Source: JALZBN01 sp035525375 | Lineage (GTDB): Bacteria; Actinomycetota; Acidimicrobiia; Acidimicrobiales; AC-14 | Direction of reading: 5' to 3' | Assembly (NCBI GenBank): GCA_035525375.1 | Contig: DATLEI010000036.1 | Coordinates: forward strand, 1-40,093 | Length of the DNA: 40,093 nt | Shown here: piece after piece, positions 8,258-16,093 of the stretch | How the letters are laid out: each line of letters starts with the position of its first letter | Numbering within the stretch: position 1 is the stretch's first letter | Program-made: the position numbers and the translations under genes | Notes under the pieces: model-generated | Database searches by the model: none | Seen by the model: only the letters and a program-made list of their open reading frames with translations | Told to the model about the DNA's origin: nothing

Positions 8258-9030
8258 GGCAGGAGGCTGCGCACGGGCTGGGCCCACCGGACGGGATCAT
8301 CGTCGGGGTTTACGGCGGCGTCGGCGCCGAGGGGAGGCGCGGCATCTGTCGTCAGAGCGACAACGGGGATGACCCGCCCGCAGGCGGCCGCCTTTAGCTC
8401 CATGATGAACTCCCGGCCCTCGACCGAGGTGGCGTCGATCACCATCAGGGTTGGGACGAAGCTGCTGCATATCTCGGGCGTGACCTCTTTCAGCGACCGA
8501 GCCTCGAAGCGGCATTCGGGCAGTGAGGAATCGAGCCGATCGACCTTCTCCTGATCGAGCCCGATCGTCAGCACCAGCGATGGTGGCAGACCCGAGATCC
8601 GGCGCGCGCCGCCGAGCTCGGCGTTGAAATCGGGATCCGAGGGCACGCCCGACGTTTCGTCGCCGAGGAACGCGTCGTGGCCGACCCGCTTGTCGAGTGC
8701 GGCCTCGCCAGTCGCAAGATCGGTCGACCACAACGACCAATTGACCGGGCCGAGAGCGAACTCTTGGAGGGTGATGGCCCAGATGAGAGGGAACTCCTCA
8801 CCCAGATTCTGCAGACCCTTGGCCAACAGGTATTCGCTCAGCCGTTCGACGATGTCGGTGTTGTCGGGTGCTTCCTCAGCGCGAATCGCGAAAGTGTCGG
8901 GCGCGATCCGCATGATGGCCTGCCACCATCCGTCGAAGAAGAGGACGTTTCCTTCGACGTGCAGCGTCGGGCCAAAGGCGCGCCGGGCCTGACCGTCGAC
9001 GAACGCCTCAATGACCTCTTCGTCCTTCAT
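8254..9030 (-). CDS. Uncharacterised protein with a possible pseudo-receiver C-terminal domain
   Basis: 258 residues; not recognised as a known named family. The N-terminal half (to about 150) is acidic and soluble, with VLFFDGWWQAIMRIAPDTFA and GEEFPLIWAITLQEF. The C-terminal about 100 residues have the alternating strand-helix look of a CheY-like receiver: VPTLMVIDATSVEGREFI, then VIPVVALTTDAAPPLGADAAV. An aspartate and a Thr-Thr stand where the phosphoacceptor and switch residues would be, but the conserved lysine is not obvious (VNPDDD instead), so it may not be phosphorylated. No signal peptide or membrane helix is seen. TACCTT lies 8 nt before the ATG. It is convergent with leuA and overlaps it by 4 bp. 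Function unknown. Confidence 0.6.
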   Translation of the reverse strand: MKDEEVIEAFVDGQARRAFGPTLHVEGNVLFFDGWWQAIMRIAPDTFAIRAEEAPDNTDIVERLSEYLLAKGLQNLGEEFPLIWAITLQEFALGPVNWSLWSTDLATGEAALDKRVGHDAFLGDETSGVPSDPDFNAELGGARRISGLPPSLVLTIGLDQEKVDRLDSSLPECRFEARSLKEVTPEICSSFVPTLMVIDATSVEGREFIMELKAAACGRVIPVVALTTDAAPPLGADAAVNPDDDPVRWAQPVRSLLP

Positions 9031-9050
9031 GAGTTGTCAAGGTAGTGCAC

Positions 9051-9758
9051 TTAAGCCTCATCTCCCTGGCGGGACCGTCCCTCTCGTACGTTGCGAACGT
9101 TGAGCATGGATGTGTAGCCCGAGAACGACTTGACGAGTTCCATGACCGAGGGAGGTGGTGGGGCAGGGATCCCGGCGTCGCGTCGCCCGAGGGCTTGTTG
9201 GCGGTCGGTGTACCACTCGGTGAACCGGGCCGCCCAGATGAGCGCAAGGGTCTGGATGATCCAACCGGTCCAGAGGTTGTCAGGGTCGTTGAGAACGCCA
9301 TCGCCATACGCGCCGGAGATCGCAGCAACGGTGAATGCACCCGTCCAAACCCAGGCGATCACATAGTTCGTATGAATGAACTCGGGCTCGTTCCACTGGC
9401 TGGGATCGACCTTGTCGCGCGCGTAGGGGAGCGTGAATGGCTTCCGGAGAAGGATTGACCCCGCGGCGATGACGACGAAGGCGACGTTGGAGATCTCGTT
9501 CGCCCACACCTCGAGCCACGCAAGCTCGTCCTCGCCGGCAAGGGCGACGACGATCGCCAGTCCGGCGAAAAAGATGATGTCGGACAACGCCAGCGCCTTG
9601 AACGTCTCACCCTCGAGGAGGTTGAGGACGAAGAGAATGACGGCTGTGAGGAGGGCGAGAAGTACCGATTCCTCCAGCCTTTGTGGTCCGGCTAAGAGGC
9701 TAAAGACGATCCATGGCGCCAGGCCCGCGAGCTGGCTGTCGAGGCACTTCTTGATCAC
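9051..9758 (-). CDS. Conserved polytopic membrane protein of unknown function
   Basis: 235 residues from a GTG start. About six membrane helices are visible: APWIVFSLLAGP, LLALLTAVILFVLNLL, IIFFAGLAIVVALAG, NVAFVVIAAGSILL, IAWVWTGAFTVAAISGA and IIQTLALIWAARF. Two conserved-looking loops read RKPFTLPYARDKVDPSQW and NEPEFIHTNYV. The last about 40 residues are hydrophilic and probably cytosolic. The arrangement loosely recalls integral membrane proteins of the intracellular-septation (YciB-like) type, but no diagnostic motif supports that name. It lies upstream of the 8254-9030 gene on the same strand, 20 bp apart, so the two may be co-transcribed; leuD ends 50 bp before it. Function unknown. 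Confidence 0.6.
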   Translation of the reverse strand: MIKKCLDSQLAGLAPWIVFSLLAGPQRLEESVLLALLTAVILFVLNLLEGETFKALALSDIIFFAGLAIVVALAGEDELAWLEVWANEISNVAFVVIAAGSILLRKPFTLPYARDKVDPSQWNEPEFIHTNYVIAWVWTGAFTVAAISGAYGDGVLNDPDNLWTGWIIQTLALIWAARFTEWYTDRQQALGRRDAGIPAPPPPSVMELVKSFSGYTSMLNVRNVREGRSRQGDEA

Positions 9759-9808
9759 AGCTGTCAGTCTTGCGCGCCACGAGGTTCAGCCTCACGTAGT
9801 CGACGCGC

Positions 9809-10405
9809 TTACGCCCGAGTTGTTGGGAGCCAGTCTGGGCGGCGCGCCTCGTAGGCCACGATCTCGTCTTCATGGCGCAGGGTCAGCCCGATGTCGTCGA
9901 GACCTTCGAGGAAGCGCCACTGGGTGAAGTCGTCGAGTGGAAAGGTGGTCTCGATGCCGGCGCCCGGCGCGCGCAGCGAACGGGTTCCGACGTTGATGGA
10001 GATCTCGAGTGTCGGGTCGTCCTCAACGGCACGCAACAACTGGGCTCCCACCCCGGGGTCGACTTCGACGGGGAGGAGGCCAGCCTTGGTGCAGTTCTGG
10101 CGAAAGATGTCGGCGAATCGAGGCGACACGACAGCTTTGAACCCATGGTCCATCAGGGCCCACACTGCGTGCTCCCGTGATGACCCGGTACCGAAGTTGG
10201 GACCCGCGACGAGAACTGCGGCGCCGCGGTGCTCCTCACGGTTCAAGACAAAATCAGGATCACGCCGCCAGTCTGCAAACAGGCCGGCGCCGAAACCGGT
10301 GCGTTCGACGCGCTTGAGCCAGTCACTCGGGATGATCTGATCGGTGTCGACGTCGGAACGGCTGAGCGGCGTGGCGGTACCGGTGATGATGCGGACGGGT
10401 TCCAT
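9809..10405 (-). CDS. leuD: 3-isopropylmalate dehydratase small subunit
   Basis: 198 residues. With LeuC it isomerises 2-isopropylmalate to 3-isopropylmalate. Landmarks: SDVDTDQIIPSDWLKRVERTG at the N-terminus, NFGTGSSREHAVWALMDHGF, and FADIFRQNCTKAGLLPV; all fit the swivelling-domain subunit, whose usual length is about 200. The reading frame is open for 75 codons further upstream, but that part overlaps leuC and is unlike any LeuD, so the start is the ATG at 10405 (MEPVRIITG). That ATG shares its A with the leuC stop (TGATG), so translation is probably coupled and the two subunits are made together. The promoter is that of leuC, under probable control of the divergent IclR regulator. Confidence 0.94.
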   Translation of the reverse strand: MEPVRIITGTATPLSRSDVDTDQIIPSDWLKRVERTGFGAGLFADWRRDPDFVLNREEHRGAAVLVAGPNFGTGSSREHAVWALMDHGFKAVVSPRFADIFRQNCTKAGLLPVEVDPGVGAQLLRAVEDDPTLEISINVGTRSLRAPGAGIETTFPLDDFTQWRFLEGLDDIGLTLRHEDEIVAYEARRPDWLPTTRA

Positions 10406-11835
10406 CAGTTCACCCAGCTCTCGGCTGCTCGGGCCGGCAAGTCCTCCGGCGTTGCGAAATGGCCTGCGATGGCTGTTGCCGCCGCAACCGCCGGGGACAC
10501 CAGGTGGGTGCGGCCTCCTCGCCCCTGGCGCCCTTCGAAGTTGCGGTTCGACGTCGACGCGCACCGTTCGCCCGGTTCGAGCTTGTCGGGATTCATTGCC
10601 AGGCACATCGAGCATCCCGCGCCGCGCCATTCGAACCCGGCAGAGGTGAACACGGTGTCGATGCCTTCCTCTTCAGCCTGCATCTTTACCTGGGTAGAAC
10701 CGGGGACGACCAGGGCCCGCATGCCGGCGCGCACCTGGCGGCCGGCAACGACATCAGCCGCGGCACGCAGGTCTTCGATCCTCGAGTTCGTGCAGGAGCC
10801 AATGAAGACGGTGTCGACGTTGATCTCCTTCATCGCCATGCCGGGCCGGAGGCCCATGTATTCAAGGGCCCGGCGCGCCGAGCCCGCTGCCGACGGGTTG
10901 TCGAAGGAGTCCGGGCCCGGGACCGTGCCGTCGATTGTGACCACCTGTCCGGGGTTGGTTCCCCACGAGACATGAGGACGTAGCGCGGGCGCGTCGATCA
11001 CGACCTCCTTGTCGAATGTGGCGTCCTCGTCGGTGACGAGCGCGCGCCAGTCGTCGAGGGCCCGCTCCCATTGCGCGCCGGTCGGAGCGTGACGCCGTCC
11101 TTCCAGGTAGGCGAAGGTGGTGTCGTCGGGAGCGACCATTCCGGCGCGCGCTCCACCCTCGATCGACATATTGCACACGGTCATGCGGCCCTCGATCGAC
11201 AGTGACCCGATCGCCGACCCCCGGTACTCGATGACGTGGCCGGCACCCCCGTCGGTGCCAATGCGTCCGATGACGGCAAGGATCACGTCTTTGGCGGTGA
11301 CCCCGGCGGGCAGGTCGCCCTCGACGGTGACGGCCATGGTGCTCGGCCGTACCTGGGGGAGAGTCTGGGTCGCGAGGACGTGCTCGACCTCGCTGGTACC
11401 GATGCCGAAGGCAAGCGCGCCGAGCGCGCCGTGGGTAGAGGTATGGCTGTCACCGCACACGACCGTCAGCCCCGGCTGGGTCAGGCCCAGCTGCGGTCCG
11501 ATGACGTGCACGATGCCTTGGTTCTTGTCGCCCATCGCGTAGAGGGGAACCCCGAATTCGCTGCAGTTGGCCGCGAGCACGTCCATCTGGCGGAGTGCGA
11601 TCGGATCCCCGACCAGCTCGACCCGGGTCGGGACGTTGTGGTCGGTCGTCGCGACGGTCAGGTCGGGCCGACGCACGGAGCGTCCTGCAAGCCGAAGCCC
11701 GTCGAACGCCTGGGGTGAGGTCACCTCGTGCACCAGATGCAGATCGATGTAGAGCAGATCGGGTTCGCCCTCGGCTCGATGCACCACATGGCGGTCCCAC
11801 ACCTTGTCGCTGAGCGTCCGGGATGCGACGCTCAT
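10405..11835 (-). CDS. leuC: 3-isopropylmalate dehydratase large subunit
   Basis: 476 residues, full length. It carries the 4Fe-4S cluster of isopropylmalate isomerase. Seen: VHEVTSPQAFDGLRLAGR near the start, TTDHNVPTR, VCGDSHTSTHGALGALAFGIG, and the cluster cysteines in FIGSCTNSRIEDL and GAGCSMCLAMNPDKL, followed by STSNRNFEGRQGRGGRTHLVSP. Residues and order match aconitase-family LeuC. It begins 38 bp from the divergent regulator start at 11874 and is followed by leuD with a one-base overlap. On its strand TATATA lies 11 nt before the ATG, so the 5' UTR should be very short. Expression probably depends on the IclR-type regulator next door, as known for leuCD in Streptomyces and Corynebacterium. 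Confidence 0.95.
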   Translation of the reverse strand: MSVASRTLSDKVWDRHVVHRAEGEPDLLYIDLHLVHEVTSPQAFDGLRLAGRSVRRPDLTVATTDHNVPTRVELVGDPIALRQMDVLAANCSEFGVPLYAMGDKNQGIVHVIGPQLGLTQPGLTVVCGDSHTSTHGALGALAFGIGTSEVEHVLATQTLPQVRPSTMAVTVEGDLPAGVTAKDVILAVIGRIGTDGGAGHVIEYRGSAIGSLSIEGRMTVCNMSIEGGARAGMVAPDDTTFAYLEGRRHAPTGAQWERALDDWRALVTDEDATFDKEVVIDAPALRPHVSWGTNPGQVVTIDGTVPGPDSFDNPSAAGSARRALEYMGLRPGMAMKEINVDTVFIGSCTNSRIEDLRAAADVVAGRQVRAGMRALVVPGSTQVKMQAEEEGIDTVFTSAGFEWRGAGCSMCLAMNPDKLEPGERCASTSNRNFEGRQGRGGRTHLVSPAVAAATAIAGHFATPEDLPARAAESWVN

Positions 11836-11873
11836 TTATTGCGTCCTATATATTGAGATAGTAATCTTGCCAT
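11836..11873. promoter_or_regulatory. leuC / IclR-regulator divergent promoter and probable operator
   Basis: This 38-bp AT-rich gap serves both genes. On the plus strand TAATCT (11862-11867) stands 6 nt before the GTG at 11874, a leaderless layout. On the minus strand TATATA stands 11 nt before the leuC ATG. An imperfect inverted repeat, TTGAGAT-AGTA-ATCTTGC (11853-11870), overlaps the regulator's -10 and could be the binding site of the regulator. NdgR/LtbR proteins are known to bind such leuC-divergent gaps; the exact site here is inference. Confidence 0.45.
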
Positions 11874-12503
11874 GTGGACAGTGTAAGCGGTGTCGGCGTT
11901 CTCGACAAGGCAATTTCCATTCTCGACGCCTTGGAAACCGGCGCGTTGTCGCTCGCGGAGCTCGTCGACGTCACGGGTTTGCCCAGAGCGACGGCTCACC
12001 GCTTGGCCCAGGCCCTCGAAACCCATCAAATGGTCGAGCGAGCCGACGATGGACGCTTCGCGCTCGGACCGCGACTGCAGGGCGTCACGCTCGTAGCGTC
12101 GGCGCGTCCCGCGTTGGAGCGGCTGCGGGACATGACCGGTGAGAGCGTGCAGCTCTACGTCCGGCGGGGGGCGGAGCGGCTGTGTGTGGCATCGCTGGAA
12201 TCACCCCACGGGCTCCGCACCATCGTTTCGGTCGGCGCCTTGTTGCCACTCGACGTCGGCTCGGCCGGCAAGGTCCTACGACTCGATTCTTCAATTGCGC
12301 GCCGGGGCTGGGCCGAGAGCGTGGAGGAGAGGGAGAAGGGAGTGGCTTCGATTAGTGCGCCGGTCCACGACAGTGACGGCAACGTGGTCGCGGCTGTGTC
12401 TGTGTCCGGCCCCGTCGAGCGCCTCTCTCGGTCGCCTGGCAAACGTTATGGACGCGCCGCGCTGGAAGCGGCCCTAGCGGTGGAGACGGCGCTCCGGCGT
12501 TAA
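11874..12503 (+). CDS. IclR-family regulator, NdgR/LtbR-like
   Basis: 209 residues. The N-terminus (SGVGVLDKAISILDALETG, then LSLAELVDVTGLPRATAHRL) is an IclR winged helix-turn-helix. The rest is the GAF-like effector domain (ESVQLYVRRGAERLCVASLE, VGALLPLDVGSAGKVL, ISAPVHDSDGNVVAAVSVSG). It is shorter than the usual about 240 residues, with a reduced middle part around AGKVLRLDSSIARRGW. Its place, divergent from leuCD, and the start of the sequence match the actinobacterial regulators NdgR, AmiA-type and LtbR, which control leuCD and other amino-acid genes. The GTG start has TAATCT exactly 6 nt upstream and no ribosome-binding site. It shares its stop region with convergent greA (4-bp overlap). 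The role in leucine control is inferred from position and family. Confidence 0.85.
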   Translation: MDSVSGVGVLDKAISILDALETGALSLAELVDVTGLPRATAHRLAQALETHQMVERADDGRFALGPRLQGVTLVASARPALERLRDMTGESVQLYVRRGAERLCVASLESPHGLRTIVSVGALLPLDVGSAGKVLRLDSSIARRGWAESVEEREKGVASISAPVHDSDGNVVAAVSVSGPVERLSRSPGKRYGRAALEAALAVETALRR

Positions 12504-12964
12504 GCCGAGAGTTCGACCACCTCGACCCGCAGCATGCCGCTCGGGGCCTCGTACTCGACTGTGTCCCCCTTGCGGTGTCCGAGCAAGGCGCGGCCGAGCG
12601 GTGAGTCGGGGGAGACGACGGGTGTGTCGCCGGAGCGTTCCTCGATGGAGCCGATGAGGTACTGCTCCACCTCGTCGTCGCCGTCGTAGCGCAGGCTCAC
12701 GATCGTGCCTGTCGCGACCACCTCCGTGTCGCCCGCGTCCACAATCACTGCCTTTTGCAGAAGTGCCTGCAGCTGGCGTACTCGGGCCTCCATGCGACCT
12801 TGATCCTCACGCGCCGCGTGGTAGTCGGCGTTCTCCTTGAGGTCGCCGAGCTCGCGAGCCCGCTCGATGCTCGCCGCGATCTCGACCCGCCCGCGCGTCG
12901 TGAGATCGTCAAGCTCCGCTTGCAATCGTTCGAACGCAGCAGGGGAGAGTTGTGTCCCGGGCAT
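12500..12964 (-). CDS. greA: Transcription elongation factor GreA
   Basis: 154 residues, close to the usual about 160. GreA enters the secondary channel of RNA polymerase and triggers cleavage of backtracked RNA. The N-terminal coiled coil is visible (LSPAAFERLQAELDDLTTRG, then IERARELGDLKENADYHAAR, the conserved tip acids included), followed by the C-terminal FKBP-like domain (VVSPDSPLGRALLGHRKGD, then EVVEL). The frame stays open for 42 codons upstream, but those overlap leuB in the other direction and are unlike GreA, so the ATG at 12964 (MPGTQLSPAAFERL) is used. TACGCT lies 8 nt before it. The stop overlaps the IclR gene by 4 bp, and the gene is divergent from leuB. Confidence 0.93.
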   Translation of the reverse strand: MPGTQLSPAAFERLQAELDDLTTRGRVEIAASIERARELGDLKENADYHAAREDQGRMEARVRQLQALLQKAVIVDAGDTEVVATGTIVSLRYDGDDEVEQYLIGSIEERSGDTPVVSPDSPLGRALLGHRKGDTVEYEAPSGMLRVEVVELSA

Positions 12965-13022
12965 CGCTCGGAAGCGTACCCAAAGGGCCAGAGGGCGCAC
13001 GCCGACTACTTTTGAGAGCAAG
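12965..13022. promoter_or_regulatory. greA / leuB divergent promoter region
   Basis: For greA the minus strand reads TACGCT, 8 nt, ATG. For leuB the plus strand reads TACTTT (about 13007-13012), 10 nt, ATG, giving a UTR of a few nucleotides at most. There is no attenuator or long leader before leuB, unlike leuA. Confidence 0.35.
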
Positions 13023-14000
13023 ATGGGGTACAAGGTCGGAGTCATCGGAGGCGACGGGATCGGGCCCGAAGTGGTGGCCGAGGCCCTCAAGGTCGTACGC
13101 GCCGTTGGTGTCGATCTCGACGCTGTCGATTACGACCTCGGAGCGGCGCGCTACCTGCGTACCGGCGAGGTGTTGCCTGAGTCCGTTCTCGATGAGCTCG
13201 GCGCGCTTGACGCGATCCTGCTGGGCGCCGTCGGCTCACCCGATGTCGCACCCGGCATCCTCGAGCGGGGCCTTCTGCTGCGCCTGCGCTTCGGGCTCGA
13301 CCTGTATGTCAACTTGCGACCGTTTACCGGCGCGGGCCGCGACTTCGTTGTCGTGCGAGAGAACACTGAGGGCGTCTACGTGGGGGAGGGCGGGTTCCTG
13401 CGTAAGGGCACGCCCCACGAGGTGGCCACCCAAGGCTCGGTCAATACGCGCCGTGGCGTCGAGCGCTGCGTCCGGTTCGCATTCGATCTCGCTGCTTCTC
13501 GCGACAGACGCCAGCTGACGCTCGTACACAAGACCAACGTGTTGATGTTCGCCGGCGACTTGTGGCGGCGCACTTTCGATGAGGTTGCCGTCGAGCACCC
13601 TCAGGTGACAACGGCCTACGACCACGTCGACGCCGCGTGCATCCACCTCGTTGCCTCTCCCGATCGATACGACGTGATCGTCACCGACAATCTCTTTGGT
13701 GACATCCTCACCGACCTCGCCGGCGCGGTGACCGGCGGCATTGGCGCAGCAGCTTCGGCGAACCTGAACCCCGATCGCAGTGGACCATCGATGTTCGAGC
13801 CGGTTCACGGGTCGGCACCCGACATCGTGGGCACCGGGAAGGCGAATCCTGTGGCCGCCATCCGATCAGCTGCCATGATGCTCGACTTCCTGGGCGAGCG
13901 AGCAGCGGCGCAAAGGATCAGCGCCGTCTGCGAAGACGCGGGACAATTGTCCGGCACGACGACCGATATCGGCGACGCAATCTCGGAAAGGGTCCGGTAG
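13023..14000 (+). CDS. leuB: 3-isopropylmalate dehydrogenase
   Basis: 325 residues, the short actinobacterial form. It oxidises and decarboxylates 3-isopropylmalate to 2-oxoisocaproate with NAD, the third leucine step. Landmarks: VIGGDGIGPEVVAEAL at the N-terminus, LYVNLRPF, VVRENTEGVYVGEGG, VHKTNVLMF, and the metal/substrate motif VTDNLFGDILTDLAGAVTGG followed by SMFEPVHGSAPDIVGTGKANP. The frame is open 62 codons upstream but that part is antisense to greA; the ATG at 13023 gives the family N-terminus MGYKVGVIGG. ilvE starts 2 nt after the stop, so the two are an operon making leucine from its last two steps. No ribosome-binding site stands out and a short-leader promoter lies just upstream. 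Confidence 0.94.
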   Translation: MGYKVGVIGGDGIGPEVVAEALKVVRAVGVDLDAVDYDLGAARYLRTGEVLPESVLDELGALDAILLGAVGSPDVAPGILERGLLLRLRFGLDLYVNLRPFTGAGRDFVVVRENTEGVYVGEGGFLRKGTPHEVATQGSVNTRRGVERCVRFAFDLAASRDRRQLTLVHKTNVLMFAGDLWRRTFDEVAVEHPQVTTAYDHVDAACIHLVASPDRYDVIVTDNLFGDILTDLAGAVTGGIGAAASANLNPDRSGPSMFEPVHGSAPDIVGTGKANPVAAIRSAAMMLDFLGERAAAQRISAVCEDAGQLSGTTTDIGDAISERVR

Positions 14001-14002
14001 CA

Positions 14003-14923
14003 ATGCCATTGCAGAAGGTCGAAAGCATCTGGATGGACGGCAAGCTCGTGCCTTGGGACGAGGCTCGGGTGCACATCCTGACGCACACGCTTCATTACGG
14101 CAGCGGTGTTTTCGAGGGCGTCCGGGCCTATGCGACCAGTCAGGGGCCGGCGGTTTTCCGGCTCACCGACCACATCCACCGCTTGTTCCGTAGCGCCAAG
14201 GTGTATCTGATCGACATTCCGTATTCACCCGAGGAGCTCATCGAGGGCGTGAGGGAGACGATCCGGGCGAACGGGCTCGATGCTTGCTACATCCGGCCGC
14301 TGGTCTATCTCGGCTACGGCGAGATGGGCCTCAACCCGCTGCCCTGCCCGGTCAACGTGTCGATCGCCGTCTGGCCATGGGGCACCTACCTCGGTGACGA
14401 AGGTGTCAAGCGCGGTGTGCGGATGAAGATCTCCACCTGGCAGCGCCACGATCCCAACGCGGTCCCGGTCGCGGCCAAGGGCGTAGGGATGTACGTCAAC
14501 TCTTCGATGGCCAAGGTCGAGGCCCTGAAGGCCGGGTACGACGAGGCCATCCTTCTATCTCCCCAGGGCTACGTCAGCGAGTGCACGGGCGAGAACCTCT
14601 TCATCGTGAAGAACGGCCGGCTTCTCACGCCGCCCGTCAGCGCTGGCGCGCTCGAGGGCATCACTCAGGATTCGGTCGTCACCATTGCCCGAGACCTCGG
14701 CATCGAGATCCACGAGACCAATCTCCTTCGCACCGACCTGTACCTCGCCGAGGAGGCGTTCCTCACCGGCACTGCGGCTGAGGTCGTTCCCATCCGCTCG
14801 GTCGACGACCGTGAGATCGGCGAGCCCGGCCCCATCACCCGGGCCATCCAAGAGGCCTACTTCGCAACCGTCCGGGGCGAAGACGACCGCTACAAGGACT
14901 GGTTGGAATTTGTCCGCGCCTGA
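14003..14923 (+). CDS. ilvE: Branched-chain amino acid aminotransferase
   Basis: 306 residues, fold-type IV PLP enzyme, typical for the family. It makes leucine, isoleucine and valine from their 2-oxo acids and glutamate. Seen: HILTHTLHYGSGVFEGVRAY, the arginine of FRLTDHIHRLFRSAK, the YIRPLVYLGYGEMGLN segment, the PLP lysine in VNSSMAKVEALKAGYDEAI, ECTGENLFIV, and LTGTAAEVVPIRSVDDR. This is the IlvE-I type rather than the longer eukaryote-like form. It follows leuB after 2 nt (stop, CA, ATG) so its translation is probably coupled. The last 14 nt overlap the start of the next gene. In a leuB-ilvE pair the likely in vivo job is the final step of leucine synthesis. Confidence 0.94.
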   Translation: MPLQKVESIWMDGKLVPWDEARVHILTHTLHYGSGVFEGVRAYATSQGPAVFRLTDHIHRLFRSAKVYLIDIPYSPEELIEGVRETIRANGLDACYIRPLVYLGYGEMGLNPLPCPVNVSIAVWPWGTYLGDEGVKRGVRMKISTWQRHDPNAVPVAAKGVGMYVNSSMAKVEALKAGYDEAILLSPQGYVSECTGENLFIVKNGRLLTPPVSAGALEGITQDSVVTIARDLGIEIHETNLLRTDLYLAEEAFLTGTAAEVVPIRSVDDREIGEPGPITRAIQEAYFATVRGEDDRYKDWLEFVRA

Positions 14924-15416
14924 TTACGTCCCCGTCATCCTCTCCGACAAGGCCCGCACGTCGCTTCCGCTGCCGCCGTCACGTCGCTGGACGGCCACCC
15001 GTCCGGCCGATCTCGATCGAGGCCAACCCAGCGGTCCAATGCTCGGGAGCCAAGGACCAGACCAGGGCTACGCACTCCGTTTGGCCCAGTTCTTCGTCGA
15101 TCGGCTGCAGTTGGTCGAAGGCGAGAAAAAGGGTGACGTCATGGCCGGCTGTGTGCCAATCGCGGGTCGGCGCGCCTCGCTGTTCGGCCGGGCACCGGTG
15201 ATTCACGACCTTGAGCTCGCCTTCGGCATGTGGGGCTACTTGAACGACGCGCCCTCAGATCTGATCGCCTACCGCAAGAGTTTCTTCTTCGGCGCGGGCC
15301 ACGACTACTGGCGTCAGCGCGAGATCGCCACCCAGATCCCGGAGGCGACACTTCGGCTGACACCGGCGCAGGCAGCCAGCACGCTCGCTAGCTGGCGCGA
15401 GTTGCTCGGCGCCTGA
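14910..15416 (+). CDS. Conserved hypothetical protein downstream of ilvE
   Basis: 168 residues from a TTG at 14910, the only plausible start, overlapping the end of ilvE by 14 nt. The frame is open further upstream but that part is an out-of-frame reading of ilvE. The protein begins MSAPDYVPVILSDKARTSLP and contains SGPMLGSQGPDQGYALRLAQ, HDLELAFGMWGYLNDAP, YRKSFFFGAGHDYWRQREIA and LTPAQAASTLASWRELL. There is no signal peptide or membrane helix. The conserved-looking aromatic and His residues (PDQGYA, HDYW) suggest a real enzyme or binding protein, but no family is recognised. It looks like the third gene of a leuB-ilvE operon. It could work in branched-chain metabolism or simply share the promoter. 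The gap 15417-15450 before the next, convergent gene holds nothing recognisable. Confidence 0.7.
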   Translation: MSAPDYVPVILSDKARTSLPLPPSRRWTATRPADLDRGQPSGPMLGSQGPDQGYALRLAQFFVDRLQLVEGEKKGDVMAGCVPIAGRRASLFGRAPVIHDLELAFGMWGYLNDAPSDLIAYRKSFFFGAGHDYWRQREIATQIPEATLRLTPAQAASTLASWRELLGA

Positions 15417-15450
15417 CGACCTCGCCTCGTGTGCGCACCTCTCGGCGACC

Positions 15451-16071
15451 TCAGGTGTTGTTGCCGATGAGCTTGCTCATGATGTCCTGAAGCTCGGTGC
15501 TCGTAGCTTCACCGGTGCCGATCACGAGGAGGCCGAGGCGTCCCTTGGCGAAGACCACTCCCTCGGTGCCATCTGGCTGGGTGAACACGCTGGCGTCCTC
15601 GCCGGAAAGGGTCACGGAAGAAGCGTCGTCGCCAGCGGCACCTTCGACGAAGCCTTCTTGGAAGCCGGGCTGCGACGAGATGCCGCGGGCGAATGACATT
15701 CCGAGGACGATCGCCACGTCGTCACCTTCTTTGCTCACGGTTCGTCCGTTGATTTCCGTGACTGCCTTCTCGGCCACGGTGTTGCCACTGACCTCGGTCT
15801 GATACTGCTCCCGAGCGTTTGCCAGCACCGAGGCCGGCAACTCGGCGAGTTCGTAGCCGGCGATGTGTTCGAACGCGCTCGAGAGGTCGCCGGTATCGGT
15901 CGTCTTTGTCGAGGTGACCAATGTCGTTGTCGAGGCCGATGAGGACTTGACCGTCGTGTCTGAGCTCTCGGTCGACTTGTCGTCGTCGCCGCCACAGGCA
16001 GCGGTCACGAGCGCGGCAGCCATAATGGCTGCGGCGATCCAGGGCTTGCGTGTCCTCAGTGATGTCGTCAT
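15451..16071 (-). CDS. Hypothetical lipoprotein
   Basis: 206 residues. A signal peptide (RKPWIAAAIMAAALVTAACGG) with lipobox TAAC is followed by an Asp/Ser/Thr-rich linker (to about residue 65) and a globular part with ELAELPASVLANAREQYQTE, AVTEINGRTVSKEGDDVAIV and GRLGLLVIGTGEA. The closing region (MSKLIGNNT) is helical. It is not matched to a named family; the layout (lipid anchor, low-complexity linker, about 130-residue domain with an EINGR / GxVIGTG pattern) is frequent among actinobacterial lipoproteins of unknown function. TAGAGT lies 7 nt before the ATG at 16071, a leaderless layout. It sits after proS on the same strand, 22 nt from the proS stop, but its own promoter is likely. Confidence 0.72.
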   Translation of the reverse strand: MTTSLRTRKPWIAAAIMAAALVTAACGGDDDKSTESSDTTVKSSSASTTTLVTSTKTTDTGDLSSAFEHIAGYELAELPASVLANAREQYQTEVSGNTVAEKAVTEINGRTVSKEGDDVAIVLGMSFARGISSQPGFQEGFVEGAAGDDASSVTLSGEDASVFTQPDGTEGVVFAKGRLGLLVIGTGEATSTELQDIMSKLIGNNT

Positions 16072-16093
16072 GCGAAGGACTCTAACGGGAACC

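Noticed and set aside
10406..10630. Upstream extension of leuD
   Set aside because: It runs through leuC coding sequence and lacks LeuD similarity; the one-base stop-start overlap at 10405 explains the junction.
12965..13090. Upstream extension of greA
   Set aside because: The extra 42 codons overlap leuB on the other strand and do not look like GreA; ATG 12964 gives the family start.
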